From NCBI GenBank assembly GCA_039811225.1, contig JBDHYG010000019.1, positions 1-46,844 on the forward strand: a stretch of 46,844 nucleotides of DNA, given 5' to 3'. The position numbers and the translations under genes were made by a program. Each line of letters starts with the position of its first letter. Position 1 is the stretch's first letter. The notes under the pieces were generated by a model. That model did no database searches, was not told the DNA's origin, and worked only from the letters and a program-made list of their open reading frames with translations. Below, one piece after another: positions 1 to 8,511 of the stretch. The stretch comes from JAFDXJ01 sp039811225. Its GTDB lineage: Bacteria > Bacteroidota > Bacteroidia > Chitinophagales > Chitinophagaceae.

Positions 1-394
1 CAATCAATTCATTGCTTACTTCTGAAAAATTATTTACAAAATTTAGCGGGTTTTGAATTTCATGTGCAATGCCGGCTGTGAGTTCACCGAGTGATGCCAT
101 TTTTTCGGATTGGATGAGTTGCTGCTGCGCTGCTTTTAATTCTTCCAATGATTTTTGCAATGCATCTTTTGATTCTTCTACTGCTTTCCTTTTCAGTTCC
201 AGTTCGGCAATGGTTTCTTCCAGCAATATGGCGGTAGTGCGTTTTACTTTTTCGGTGCGGTCAAGCTTGAAGGCGGTAATCTCTAACTCTTTGTCCGCAT
301 CTTTTAGTGATTTGGCAATAGCATCTTTTTGTTCTGATGAAAGATTTTCATCTTGCTGAATGGTATTGAGAATATTTTGGAGATGTTGGTTCAT
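1..394 (-). CDS. Soluble sensor histidine kinase, N-terminal part (truncated by window edge)
   Basis: Reading the minus strand from the ATG at 392-394 gives 131 residues with no stop before the window edge. An in-frame TAG lies directly upstream of this ATG, so the start is well fixed. Residues 1-95 are charged and predicted coiled coil, with no signal peptide or membrane segment. Residues 97-118 carry a classical HisKA H-box, MASLGELTAGIAHEIQNPL, with His111 as the expected phosphorylated residue. The dimerisation helix continues beyond it, and the ATP-binding domain would lie outside the window. The gene follows the FIST-domain gene at 506-1645 with a 111-base gap on the same strand. A kinase with no sensory domain, next to a separate sensory protein, suggests that the FIST protein supplies the signal. 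That is inference. The kinase call itself is firm. Confidence 0.9.
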   Translation of the reverse strand, partial: MNQHLQNILNTIQQDENLSSEQKDAIAKSLKDADKELEITAFKLDRTEKVKRTTAILLEETIAELELKRKAVEESKDALQKSLEELKAAQQQLIQSEKMASLGELTAGIAHEIQNPLNFVNNFSEVSNELI

Positions 395-505
395 CTAAAA
401 TTTTATTTATTGATTGGTTTCCTTTTGTTCATCATTGTTGCTGGAGTTGAAGAGTGCGACGCAAGGAACGATGCCATGAAATACTACAGTTGGTAACATA
501 AAAAT

Positions 506-1645
506 TTATTTCTCCTTTAAAGCAATGACACAAGTGGTGAGATTGTGCATTTCAAAATTGCCTCCGGTGGCTCTGCCTAATTCTGCATTGCTGAACATGC
601 CCGCCATGGGTACATTCCATACTTTTTTGATGCCTTCCAATTCTTTGGTCATAAGCGGTCCAAGCGAAAGGATCCGGCCGGCACAACTGAATACCACCAC
701 CGCATCTGCTTCGGGCATTTTTGTTGCTTTGAGGTTTTCAACCCCTTTCACCACTTTGTCCATTACATCCCAATCGGGGGGTAAGGAAAACTTCACTTTG
801 GAACCCTGTGGCACCGTACCGCTGGTATAATAAGAACGGTCGTTCCAATCAACCATCAAACCGGGGCGCATTACCGGATCGCCTTTTTCCCGTTGCAACT
901 GCAGGGGGAAATTGGCGGCCAACTCTATGAGCAAATTTTTATTCTCTGGGTTTACATCTTCAATGCCTCCATATTTTACGGTGAGATCCAATACGGGCAT
1001 ATCATCCACCATATATACATGGTTGCCTTCACTTTTAGTTACCGTCCTCACGGTGCCCACGGCTTTCCAGCCACAAGTGGCAATACCTTTTATTTTCACT
1101 TTGTCTTCGTTGAGCGCCATGCATAAAATAGCTTTGCCGGCATCTTTCCCATTTGTGAAAACATAATTGTCGGTAAACTCATAATCATCGCCGGCGCCAC
1201 CGCCAAAAACATTGATGTCTTCACCGGCCACTTCTGCCAGGCCATGAAGAATTTCTTCTCCATCGGTTTCGTAATGGCTAAGGCCGATCAAAAATGCAGG
1301 GGTATCAAATTTTTCTTTTGCATCCTGTGCTATTTGTTTGGCTGCCTCCCGGTAATTGGGTTCGGTAAATTCATAGAAATATATCGTAAAGTCTTCGGGC
1401 TTCATATCAAGGAGCAGGATGGCTGCACTACCTTTTTCAGTGACTTCATCTGTAAACTCACCGTTGGTGGTGCAGCCGAAAACGGCAATACCATTTTTGT
1501 CCAATAAATCAGAGATTGCTTTTCTGTTCTGGCTTTTTGAAATAAAGCAAATGGCTAATGTGGGTTTGAATTCTTTGGCTATGCATTGCTGCAATGCGGA
1601 TTGAATTTCTTCTGTTGATTTTCCTTTGATTGATTTTGCGTTCAC
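506..1645 (-). CDS. FIST-domain sensory protein (FIST_N + FIST_C), copy 1
   Basis: This 379-residue cytoplasmic protein has no signal peptide. Its FIST_N part (about residues 25-220) includes the FISKSQNRKAI strand-helix and VFGGGAGDDYEF. The FIST_C part (about 225-375) ends in MAGMFSNAELGR and HNLTTCVIALKEK. FIST domains are known as small-ligand sensory modules linked to signal-transduction proteins, and amino-acid-like ligands have been proposed. The start is GTG. It is supported by the paralog at 3525-4682, whose ATG-started N-terminus aligns residue for residue (NAKSIKGKS against QAKTIKGKS). It lies between the MFS gene and the histidine kinase. It differs from the usual architecture because FIST is the whole protein, not fused to a kinase, cyclase or chemoreceptor. 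Confidence 0.88.
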   Translation of the reverse strand: MNAKSIKGKSTEEIQSALQQCIAKEFKPTLAICFISKSQNRKAISDLLDKNGIAVFGCTTNGEFTDEVTEKGSAAILLLDMKPEDFTIYFYEFTEPNYREAAKQIAQDAKEKFDTPAFLIGLSHYETDGEEILHGLAEVAGEDINVFGGGAGDDYEFTDNYVFTNGKDAGKAILCMALNEDKVKIKGIATCGWKAVGTVRTVTKSEGNHVYMVDDMPVLDLTVKYGGIEDVNPENKNLLIELAANFPLQLQREKGDPVMRPGLMVDWNDRSYYTSGTVPQGSKVKFSLPPDWDVMDKVVKGVENLKATKMPEADAVVVFSCAGRILSLGPLMTKELEGIKKVWNVPMAGMFSNAELGRATGGNFEMHNLTTCVIALKEK

Positions 1646-1650
1646 TTTAT

Positions 1651-1690
1651 TTAATTGATAATTGTTAATGGTGAATGGTTAATTGATAAT
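1651..1690. repeat. AT-rich direct repeat upstream of FIST copy 1
   Basis: The 12-mer TTAATTGATAAT occurs at 1651-1662 and again at 1679-1690. Between the copies the sequence runs through related units (GTTAATG, GTGAATG). It lies just upstream of the GTG start at 1645, in the 98-base gap after the MFS gene. It could be a regulator binding site or a simple-sequence repeat typical of these genomes. Confidence 0.6.
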
Positions 1691-1743
1691 GATTAATTGG
1701 TTTATAACGAGTAAATAAAAAAGGCATTTTGATGATAGTTTTG

Positions 1744-2958
1744 TTATTCCACAGTTGATGGAATCAACTTTTTATATCTCATGCGCCTTAAAATCAGGTA
1801 GAAAATAATTACAAATAATATTCCGGCAAGGCCTTCTGCAGAAAGCATGTACCTGCTATTAAATTTATCGTGTACCCAGCCATCGAATTTGGTCATATAC
1901 ACTACGGGCAAATTTCCCAACGAAGAAATCAAAGAATATTTTGTAACTGCATTGCTTTTACCAATTACAAAATAGATGATAGCTGTAAAAGCAGCATACA
2001 TCATACCCGTAGCAAATGCATACAGAAGTACTCCGAAAATATACACTGATGGCTTCAATGGCATTATTGCCAATAATAAGACAAGTAATGCGCTAATACT
2101 TCCGATACCTAAAAAAGCGATCCAAACACCACGCTTATCAGCAATAAAGCCTCCGGCTACACTTCCCACTGCACTTATACCCCCGCTTAATATACCTGTA
2201 ACAAGCACAACAGTATCTGCATTGGTGTTCCAATCATTAGCAACAGCCGACCATAAATTGGACATAGCGCCACTGCCAATTGGGGTTGTCAGCAGAATAA
2301 TTACAAATAAAGCAACCGGCAATTTTACCAGGGCAAAAATTTCTTTGCCCATTAACTTTAATTCCTGTTTTATTGTTTTCTCTTTATTGTGTGGGATGTC
2401 TTTGATTAAAAGGATCACTAGCGCAAATAATATACAAGCCATACACAGAACAATACCTGATATAATGATATTGTAATGAATAGCCAGCCATAATCCCGCG
2501 CCACCGCCGATTCCTATTCCTCCAAGACTACCTGCCTGAAACCAGCCAGAAGCCTCTCCTTTACTTTTGTCTTTTATACTCAAAGCCATAAAACCATTTA
2601 CAGGTAAAAAAGTTAATGTGGCAGCCACCTGTGATATAAATACAATTATGGAAAGAAATGTTGCTTCCTTTTGCGTAAATGGTATGAAACAAAGTAAAAG
2701 AAGTGTAGTGATGGTAAACAGTAAACCTATCCAAAACCATTTTCGTAAACTAAGAGTTAAATCCACTACAGGTCCCCACAAAAAACGCCATAACATTGCC
2801 GAAAGTCCAATGGCAACTATACCTGCGGTAATGGATACAGGAAAGCCATTTTTTGAAAGTAAAAAAGGTAATGTTACCGTAACAAAGCCCTGGCTGATTC
2901 CTGAAGGCATCATTAGAAAAAAAATATAAAATGGTTTTGTGAATTTCTGTGGCTGCAT
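1744..2958 (-). CDS. MFS transporter, AmpG-like (PAT family)
   Basis: This 404-residue polytopic membrane protein has about 12 hydrophobic segments and the two-bundle layout of the major facilitator superfamily. The segment LWRFLWGPVVDL, early in the N-terminal half, resembles the conserved KFLWAPLVD region of AmpG-type permeases. AmpG imports muropeptides (GlcNAc-anhydroMurNAc peptides) or acetyl-CoA in family members, but the substrate here is not established. It begins 3 bases after the stop of the NTF2-like gene, so the two are almost certainly co-transcribed. A general sugar or metabolite MFS role remains possible. Confidence 0.72.
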   Translation of the reverse strand: MQPQKFTKPFYIFFLMMPSGISQGFVTVTLPFLLSKNGFPVSITAGIVAIGLSAMLWRFLWGPVVDLTLSLRKWFWIGLLFTITTLLLLCFIPFTQKEATFLSIIVFISQVAATLTFLPVNGFMALSIKDKSKGEASGWFQAGSLGGIGIGGGAGLWLAIHYNIIISGIVLCMACILFALVILLIKDIPHNKEKTIKQELKLMGKEIFALVKLPVALFVIILLTTPIGSGAMSNLWSAVANDWNTNADTVVLVTGILSGGISAVGSVAGGFIADKRGVWIAFLGIGSISALLVLLLAIMPLKPSVYIFGVLLYAFATGMMYAAFTAIIYFVIGKSNAVTKYSLISSLGNLPVVYMTKFDGWVHDKFNSRYMLSAEGLAGILFVIIFYLILRRMRYKKLIPSTVE

Positions 2959-2961
2959 GTT

Positions 2962-3519
2962 TCACTTATTTTTTAGTTTATTTATGATGCTGTCTTCAAC
3001 CGGAGCTTTCAACTTTATTACTTCATTCATTTGATCATTGGGAACAGTAGCAGATAAAATATACTGCGCTACTTTCCATTCATTACTCTGTTTCACCAAC
3101 ACACCGGAGCCACGGCAAATTTTCATTTGCGTATTCAACAGGTCATCAAACCAGGCAGTGCTTCCTGTTTTATCAAAATAAATATGTCTTTCAAGCGAAG
3201 TGAAATTCCATGTCTTTCCTTTATCAAAAAATGGTTTTGCCCAAACCATAAATGCTTTTGTATCCCAGCGCTCAGTAGCATCCGTTCCGGTGAAAACGGC
3301 ATTGTCTGTATAAAAATTAAAGTATGTATTAAAGTCTGCTTTAGCTGCTGCTACATTGAAAGCATCAAGCATGGTATTGATTTGTGCTTTTGCTTTCGTT
3401 GTATCAAAATTGGTCTGTGCTATATTTTGCCCATTCAATATATAGGAAAGAGTTGTTAGCATTATAACCAAAATGATCATACGCTGTGTTGTCCTGATGA
3501 TAATAGATTTTGTTTTCAT
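2962..3519 (-). CDS. Secreted NTF2-like / SnoaL-like protein
   Basis: This 185-residue protein has an N-terminal signal sequence (basic MKTKSIIIRTTQR, then a hydrophobic stretch to about residue 30). The mature part is one NTF2-fold domain of the SnoaL/DUF4440 type. It shows a start helix (MLDAFNVAAAKADFNTYFNFY), TDNAVFTGTDATERWD, and an edge strand WKVAQYILSATVPNDQ, which matches the typical ending of the family. Such domains bind small hydrophobic or polar ligands in a cone-shaped pocket, and many have no known reaction. It starts 5 bases after the stop of FIST copy 2 and ends 3 bases before the MFS gene, so it belongs to that transcription unit. A periplasmic ligand-binding role is inference. 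Confidence 0.75.
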   Translation of the reverse strand: MKTKSIIIRTTQRMIILVIMLTTLSYILNGQNIAQTNFDTTKAKAQINTMLDAFNVAAAKADFNTYFNFYTDNAVFTGTDATERWDTKAFMVWAKPFFDKGKTWNFTSLERHIYFDKTGSTAWFDDLLNTQMKICRGSGVLVKQSNEWKVAQYILSATVPNDQMNEVIKLKAPVEDSIINKLKNK

Positions 3520-3524
3520 ATTAT

Positions 3525-4682
3525 TTATTTTTCCTTTAAAGCCACCCAGCTACAGGTAGTGGAATGAAATTCATGTTTGCCGTTTATTGCTCTTCCAAAT
3601 TCTCCATAAGTATAAAAACCTGCCATGGGGGCTTTCCAAATTTCAGCCAGACCGTTGTTTTCTTGCTGTGCCATAGGTCCCAATGCACTGAGGCGGCTGG
3701 CACAGGAAAATATCAATACAGCATCAGCATCTGTTTTTGCTATTTGCTTTATTTCTCTTGCACTATCAAGTATGGCTTCTACAATATCAAAATCGGGCGG
3801 CGTGGAAAAACGGAACTGATCGCCTTCCTGCAGTTCGGATTCCATTATCAATGCATTCCCCGTTTTGTCGTACCCCATCGGGTTGCACATTTTTGATGCA
3901 CGGCCAGGCCTTTCAATTTGCAGAGGATAATAAAGCCCAACCGAATCAAAAAATTTCATCTGGTCTTCCACTTTGTCAATATCATGGCCCAATAGCCGTA
4001 AATACATTTCCAATGCCGGTTTTCCATCAATCTCGTATAACAGATTTCCATGACACTTCGTAATAGTTTTGGAAACACCAATCGCTTTCCATCCGGATAA
4101 TGCCACACCATGCATAGCAATTTTTTCTTCATCCAATACCAGTGCTACCACACCATAATCTGTTACTTTCTCATTGCAAAAAACGAACGTGCCTTTAAAC
4201 GTCATATCATCACCTGCCATGCCTCCAAAAACATTAACCTGCGGCCCAAGAGTTTTCTCCAGGCTGCGAACAAGCGTTTCCCCGTCCAGTATCGTTCCAC
4301 TTTCATTTAGCGATGTGCTCAGCAAGATTAAGGCTGGTTTGGAAAATTGTTGCACTACCTTTTGAGCCAGGCTTGCAGCCGATTCTTCCAATGTTTTTTC
4401 ACCAATAGTCTCAAATAAAATACAAAACTCGCCTTTGGGGATATCCATCAACATTGCCACTATTTCACCTTCACTCTGATGGCCATCAATGTATTCATGA
4501 CAGGAAGTAGCGCCGATTACTTCAATGTTTTCTTTTCGCAATATTTCACAAACAGCTTTCCTTTTTTGCTTCACAGAAATGAATACAATGGCTAATGCAG
4601 GGCGGAAATCATCGGCCATACTTTTTTGCAGCGCCCTACGGATTTCTTCCGGTGATTTTCCTTTGATCGTTTTTGCCTGCAT
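3525..4682 (-). CDS. FIST-domain sensory protein, copy 2
   Basis: This 385-residue paralog of the protein at 506-1645 has the same FIST_N/FIST_C order and no signal peptide. Shared blocks include the opening AKxIKGKSxEEI, the VNVFGGxAGDD turn, SGWKAIGV against CGWKAVGT, and the ending TTCxxxALKEK. It diverges in the first ligand-region strand (IGATSCHEYID against FGCTTNGEFTD), so the two copies may bind different ligands. It starts with ATG. Downstream it is tightly linked to the NTF2-like and MFS genes, and the two FIST genes flank that pair. No kinase or cyclase domain is fused to it. Confidence 0.87.
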   Translation of the reverse strand: MQAKTIKGKSPEEIRRALQKSMADDFRPALAIVFISVKQKRKAVCEILRKENIEVIGATSCHEYIDGHQSEGEIVAMLMDIPKGEFCILFETIGEKTLEESAASLAQKVVQQFSKPALILLSTSLNESGTILDGETLVRSLEKTLGPQVNVFGGMAGDDMTFKGTFVFCNEKVTDYGVVALVLDEEKIAMHGVALSGWKAIGVSKTITKCHGNLLYEIDGKPALEMYLRLLGHDIDKVEDQMKFFDSVGLYYPLQIERPGRASKMCNPMGYDKTGNALIMESELQEGDQFRFSTPPDFDIVEAILDSAREIKQIAKTDADAVLIFSCASRLSALGPMAQQENNGLAEIWKAPMAGFYTYGEFGRAINGKHEFHSTTCSWVALKEK

Positions 4683-4733
4683 AGTATTTAACTTATCAAC
4701 TATTTATTATTAGAGACATTTGATAAACCATTT

Positions 4734-6311
4734 TTATTTTTCCAACCGGTGAAAATCCAAATCATGAAAATCAAAACTGAAATCAGTTATGGGTGAAATG
4801 GCTTTCATCTTAATACCTTGTGCTTTTCCTTCCTCGTCTAATGTAAAAAGGGCAAATGCATCACAAGGCATATCCCGGTATTCCCATTTAATTGCGAATG
4901 TATTGGCCTTATAAAAATACATGGCCCCATTCAACCGTGGAGATCGATAAGACCTGAACCAAAGCTGATCGCCTTTCATAAAAATTTCAACCTTTCCAAA
5001 CCAGTTGTCCTGATAAATTCCAATGAAATTTGACCCATCAATTTTTGTTTTTCTTGCAGCGTCCACCGTTGCCCATACTTTTTGGGTAACAGAGTCGGCT
5101 GTTGCTTCACCTGTTTGCAGTCTGTCTGCATACAGTTTTGTCCAATCCATTTTTTCTAATCCCAAATAACTGTCAACGATAGTATTGTTCACAACAGAAA
5201 ATAAAGCAGCGCCGCCACTTTCAGTATTGGTAAGTATGATAATGCCCAAATTTAAATCGGGAATCATATTTACTTTAGACAACATGCCCGGCAATCCCCC
5301 GGTGTGCGAAACATTCATGTTGCCTTTTAAATCTTGTAAAAACCATCCTAAACCATAGCCCGAAAAATGCGTATTGTATCGCCAGGCATTGGCAGGTGTT
5401 ACCGTATGTATCGTCCACATTTCTTTTTGGCGGACGGGAGAAAACAATTGTTTATCAGATTTGGCTCCATATTTTCCTTTATTGAGTTGAGCAATTACCC
5501 ATTTGCTCATATCGTCGACATTAGATAAAATGCCTCCCGGCGCACCACTGATCATGTCCGTAAACCAGGAGATTGATTTTGTCGTTCCATCCGGATTCAA
5601 GGTGGAGTGCGGATGTGCCAGGTTGCTTTTATCTTTCATCTCCGCAAATGAAGTATAGGAATGATTCATTTGTAAGGGCTGCAAAATTTTGGTGGTAACA
5701 AATTGCTCCCAACTCATGCCGCTTACCCGGGCTATTACCTCGCCTGCTACAAAATACAAAAGGTTGTCGTAATCAAATTGAGTGCGAAATGCAGAGGTGG
5801 GTTTAAAATATTGAAAACTGCTGAGTATATCCTGCATGGTAAAGTTAGATCCATCCGGAAAAAACATCAGGTCGCCCACACCCAGTCCCAATCCACTGCG
5901 ATGGCAAAGCAAATCTTCTATCATAAAATTCTCCGTCACATAATCATTGTACATTTTAAACTCGGGAATATATTTTTTCACCTTGTCTTTCCAGGAAAGC
6001 TTGCCTTCATCAATTAAGATGGCTAATGCCGCCGTGGTAAAAGCCTTACTATTGGACGCAATTTGAAAATTGGTGAAAGTATCTACCGGAGAAGCAGTTT
6101 GCACCCATTTTACACCATATCCTTTTTTATGAACTACCTGCCCGTCTTTTACAACGGCCACTGCTGCGCCAGCTACATTAAATTTTTGCATGGCAGTAAG
6201 CATGAGTGAATCTATTTGTGTAGAAGATAATTGTGCAAAAGTGCTACATGGGCTTACTAAAAGCAGGAATGTGGTAACCAGGAAGATTGGTTTTTTAATT
6301 ATAGCTTTCAT
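4734..6311 (-). CDS. Secreted serine hydrolase, beta-lactamase / DD-peptidase (class C) family with DUF3471
   Basis: This 525-residue protein has a signal peptide (residues 1-26, ending STFAQ). The penicillin-binding-type catalytic domain runs from about residue 30 to 380. The SxxK motif is S86-N-S-K89, the YxN motif is Y181-D-N183, and the KTG-equivalent is HTGG at 336-339. The C-terminal 110 residues (from about KIDGSNFIGIYQDNWFGKVEIF) form a small beta domain of the DUF3471 type. The family includes D-aminopeptidases, esterases and DD-peptidases, and a true beta-lactamase cannot be claimed. It would act in the periplasm. It lies 51 bases upstream of FIST copy 2 on the same strand. Action on peptide or peptidoglycan fragments is inferred from its neighbours. 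Confidence 0.88.
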   Translation of the reverse strand: MKAIIKKPIFLVTTFLLLVSPCSTFAQLSSTQIDSLMLTAMQKFNVAGAAVAVVKDGQVVHKKGYGVKWVQTASPVDTFTNFQIASNSKAFTTAALAILIDEGKLSWKDKVKKYIPEFKMYNDYVTENFMIEDLLCHRSGLGLGVGDLMFFPDGSNFTMQDILSSFQYFKPTSAFRTQFDYDNLLYFVAGEVIARVSGMSWEQFVTTKILQPLQMNHSYTSFAEMKDKSNLAHPHSTLNPDGTTKSISWFTDMISGAPGGILSNVDDMSKWVIAQLNKGKYGAKSDKQLFSPVRQKEMWTIHTVTPANAWRYNTHFSGYGLGWFLQDLKGNMNVSHTGGLPGMLSKVNMIPDLNLGIIILTNTESGGAALFSVVNNTIVDSYLGLEKMDWTKLYADRLQTGEATADSVTQKVWATVDAARKTKIDGSNFIGIYQDNWFGKVEIFMKGDQLWFRSYRSPRLNGAMYFYKANTFAIKWEYRDMPCDAFALFTLDEEGKAQGIKMKAISPITDFSFDFHDLDFHRLEK

Positions 6312-6362
6312 AATTATAAATTTCTATATTCAATATTGACTTACTGTATTTAATTTTTCCAA

Positions 6363-6530
6363 TTACTGCAACATACCATTCTTTTGTTTTTCAACTAATT
6401 CAACAGAATACAACCTGTAACGACCTGATAAAGCAAACAGGTAATATTTAAATCCCTTACCTGCTACATTTGTTTGATGAAGGAATTCCATTGTTACTTG
6501 TTTACTCATTAGTTTTGAATTTTGATGCAT
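6363..6530 (-). CDS. Small hypothetical ORF (55 aa) overlapping the permease stop
   Basis: The ATG at 6528-6530 shares one base with the permease stop codon (TAATG), an arrangement typical of translational coupling. The frame runs 55 codons to a TAA at 6363-6365. The product begins MHQNSKLMSKQ and has a central GKGFKYYLFALSGRYRLYSVEL stretch that could form two beta strands. It has no membrane segment or recognisable domain. A second in-frame ATG lies seven codons in. It may be a real small protein or a chance frame. The overlap is the main support. Confidence 0.35.
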   Translation of the reverse strand: MHQNSKLMSKQVTMEFLHQTNVAGKGFKYYLFALSGRYRLYSVELVEKQKNGMLQ

Positions 6531-7972
6531 TACTCCGCTGTGCCCGGTTGTTTGAGTTTTCTTTTATAATAATAATATAACGGGATACCACTCAAGGTAA
6601 AGATCAGGCCGGTCATTGCTTGCACCGGCTCCACGATAAGAGTATTGATGACCAAACCCAGCGAAAACAATAACAAAAGAATAGGAGAAAATGGATACGC
6701 GATTACCCTGGCAGTAATCTTCCCGGCCCGCTTCATTTTGATCAGGCCCCAACCTAATAAAATAAAAAATAAAAATTCAACCATGACAACTGTATCCGTC
6801 AGAATATCAAATGTGCCCGAAAAGATCAGGACACAAGTCCATATACCTGAATAAATAATCGTGTAATAGGGTGTCCGGAAACGGGGATGCACCTGCGTAA
6901 ATCGTTCTGGAAAACATTTTTCCTGTGCCATCCGGTAATACATCCTGGAATATGTGATAATAATGGCATTGAGCGCCCCGAACGTACTGACCGCGATTAA
7001 TACCGCAATAAAAACGACACCCGTATCGCCCATCAGCTTACGCGCCATTTCGACTCCCGCAATGCTGTTCTCATCCAAGGAAGCCAGTGTGGGAATAGTC
7101 AACACATGAATGAAAGCATAATTTAATAGCAGGTACAGGATAATCACGATTCCCAGGCCGGAAATGATCGCTAACGGAATATTTCTTTGTGGCCGCTTGA
7201 TTTCACCTGACATAAAACCAATACAATACCAGCCATCATACGCCCAGAAAGCACTGACCATAGCGGCTATGATAGCGCTGAAAATACTGCTACCGGATGT
7301 TGTTACATGTGTGGCCACCGTCACATGCGGTGTTCCGGCATAGCTAAGCCCAGCAACAATGAGTGTGATAATACCGAGGATTTTTGCAAACGTTAGTATG
7401 TTATTGAGGTAGCTGCTTTTCCGGGCACCCAATACATTTACCCAGGCAAGCAATAAGACAGCTATGATGCCAAGCAACTTTACACCGGAACTTTCAAAAG
7501 GATATATGAAATGCCCGATGGAAATATCCTTCCAGGATTCAAGTGGATTCGGTAAAGGAATTATGGAATTGACAGATTGCGCAAAAATAAAGGCTATGGC
7601 CGCATTACCACCGCAGCCAATAATCAGGAAAGATGCCCAGCCATACAGAAAAGAAACAAAGTTGCCGAAACTCAACCGGAGGTATTCATAAATACCCCCA
7701 CATTCACTCGTGATGGTAGCCATTCCTGCCATGGTAAATGCACCAAACATGGATATAATACCCGCTAATAGCCAGGCCAGGAGAATATAGTTTTTGTCCA
7801 TAAGCGTAACGCTCATCGGAGCAATCTTCTTAAAGACTCCCGATCCAATCACGGCACATGCAACCAACAAAATTGCCGTAGGTAAACCAATTGTCCGAAG
7901 CAATGCTATTTTACCCTCATCCTTATTATCGCCGGATGCCAGATGGTTTTTAGTATCCTTCAGTTTAGTCAT
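6530..7972 (-). CDS. APC-superfamily amino-acid permease (LAT/SLC7-like)
   Basis: This 480-residue inner-membrane protein has about 12 hydrophobic segments. The first contains the substrate-binding glycine motif of the family, VIGSGVF (residues 41-47). SECGGIYEYLRLSFG in helix 3 and FWAYDGWYCIGFMSGEIKRPQRNIP around helix 6 match L-type amino-acid transporters and their bacterial relatives. It probably exchanges or imports neutral amino acids, but the substrate is unknown. It is the first gene of a same-strand series that continues through the serine hydrolase and FIST genes. A near-perfect inverted repeat lies 15 bases upstream of its start. Confidence 0.88.
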   Translation of the reverse strand: MTKLKDTKNHLASGDNKDEGKIALLRTIGLPTAILLVACAVIGSGVFKKIAPMSVTLMDKNYILLAWLLAGIISMFGAFTMAGMATITSECGGIYEYLRLSFGNFVSFLYGWASFLIIGCGGNAAIAFIFAQSVNSIIPLPNPLESWKDISIGHFIYPFESSGVKLLGIIAVLLLAWVNVLGARKSSYLNNILTFAKILGIITLIVAGLSYAGTPHVTVATHVTTSGSSIFSAIIAAMVSAFWAYDGWYCIGFMSGEIKRPQRNIPLAIISGLGIVIILYLLLNYAFIHVLTIPTLASLDENSIAGVEMARKLMGDTGVVFIAVLIAVSTFGALNAIIITYSRMYYRMAQEKCFPERFTQVHPRFRTPYYTIIYSGIWTCVLIFSGTFDILTDTVVMVEFLFFILLGWGLIKMKRAGKITARVIAYPFSPILLLLFSLGLVINTLIVEPVQAMTGLIFTLSGIPLYYYYKRKLKQPGTAE

Positions 7973-7986
7973 TTGATATTTTTTAC

Positions 7987-8005
7987 ATTCATTTTGTAAA
8001 TGAAT
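7987..8005. promoter_or_regulatory. Inverted repeat upstream of the permease, possible operator
   Basis: ATTCATTT (7987-7994) and AAATGAAT (7998-8005) are perfect 8-base arms separated by TGT. The site is 15 bases upstream of the permease ATG, where a repressor or activator could sit. No TAnnTTTG box is visible beside it. Confidence 0.4.
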
Positions 8006-8223
8006 TCATCAAAAAAAAGGGCAATTTTATATATGGACCAATAAACAGTTATAGTTTTCTTTCATAAAGCAGGTTTAGAAGATGGACCAGGGATTATTCC
8101 TTCGAAATGCTCAGTAATATTAACAGATGTAAACCACCTGCACAAAAAAATTTGATAAAAGACTTGGTTAAAATACGGGATAATTCAATCCGCAAACCGT
8201 GGATTGGTAGAGAATAAGTTGTG

Positions 8224-8297
<74 letters not shown>

Positions 8298-8511
8298 ATT
8301 TTTGAGAGCGCAAAAATACGGGTATCCTTTTAGTCCTTCAAAATTAAGCGCCGTTTTTTACAGGAAATTTTACCGCTCATCTATTTTAAAAGGGAAACTA
8401 TGTATCAGATAGCCCGGCCACACCAATATAGCGTTACCTTCATTCATTGCATATTCCCTTATTCTTTTAAAAATGATGAAAATTTTATTCCTCCACCTTT
8501 AATTAGTTATT

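Noticed and set aside
69..359. Plus-strand open frame at the window start
   Set aside because: Antisense shadow of the histidine kinase, whose H-box and coiled coil are clear on the minus strand.
4734..6311. Calling the serine hydrolase an antibiotic-resistance beta-lactamase
   Set aside because: The SxxK, YxN and HTGG motifs are shared by esterases and peptidases, and the DUF3471 tail is typical of non-resistance members.
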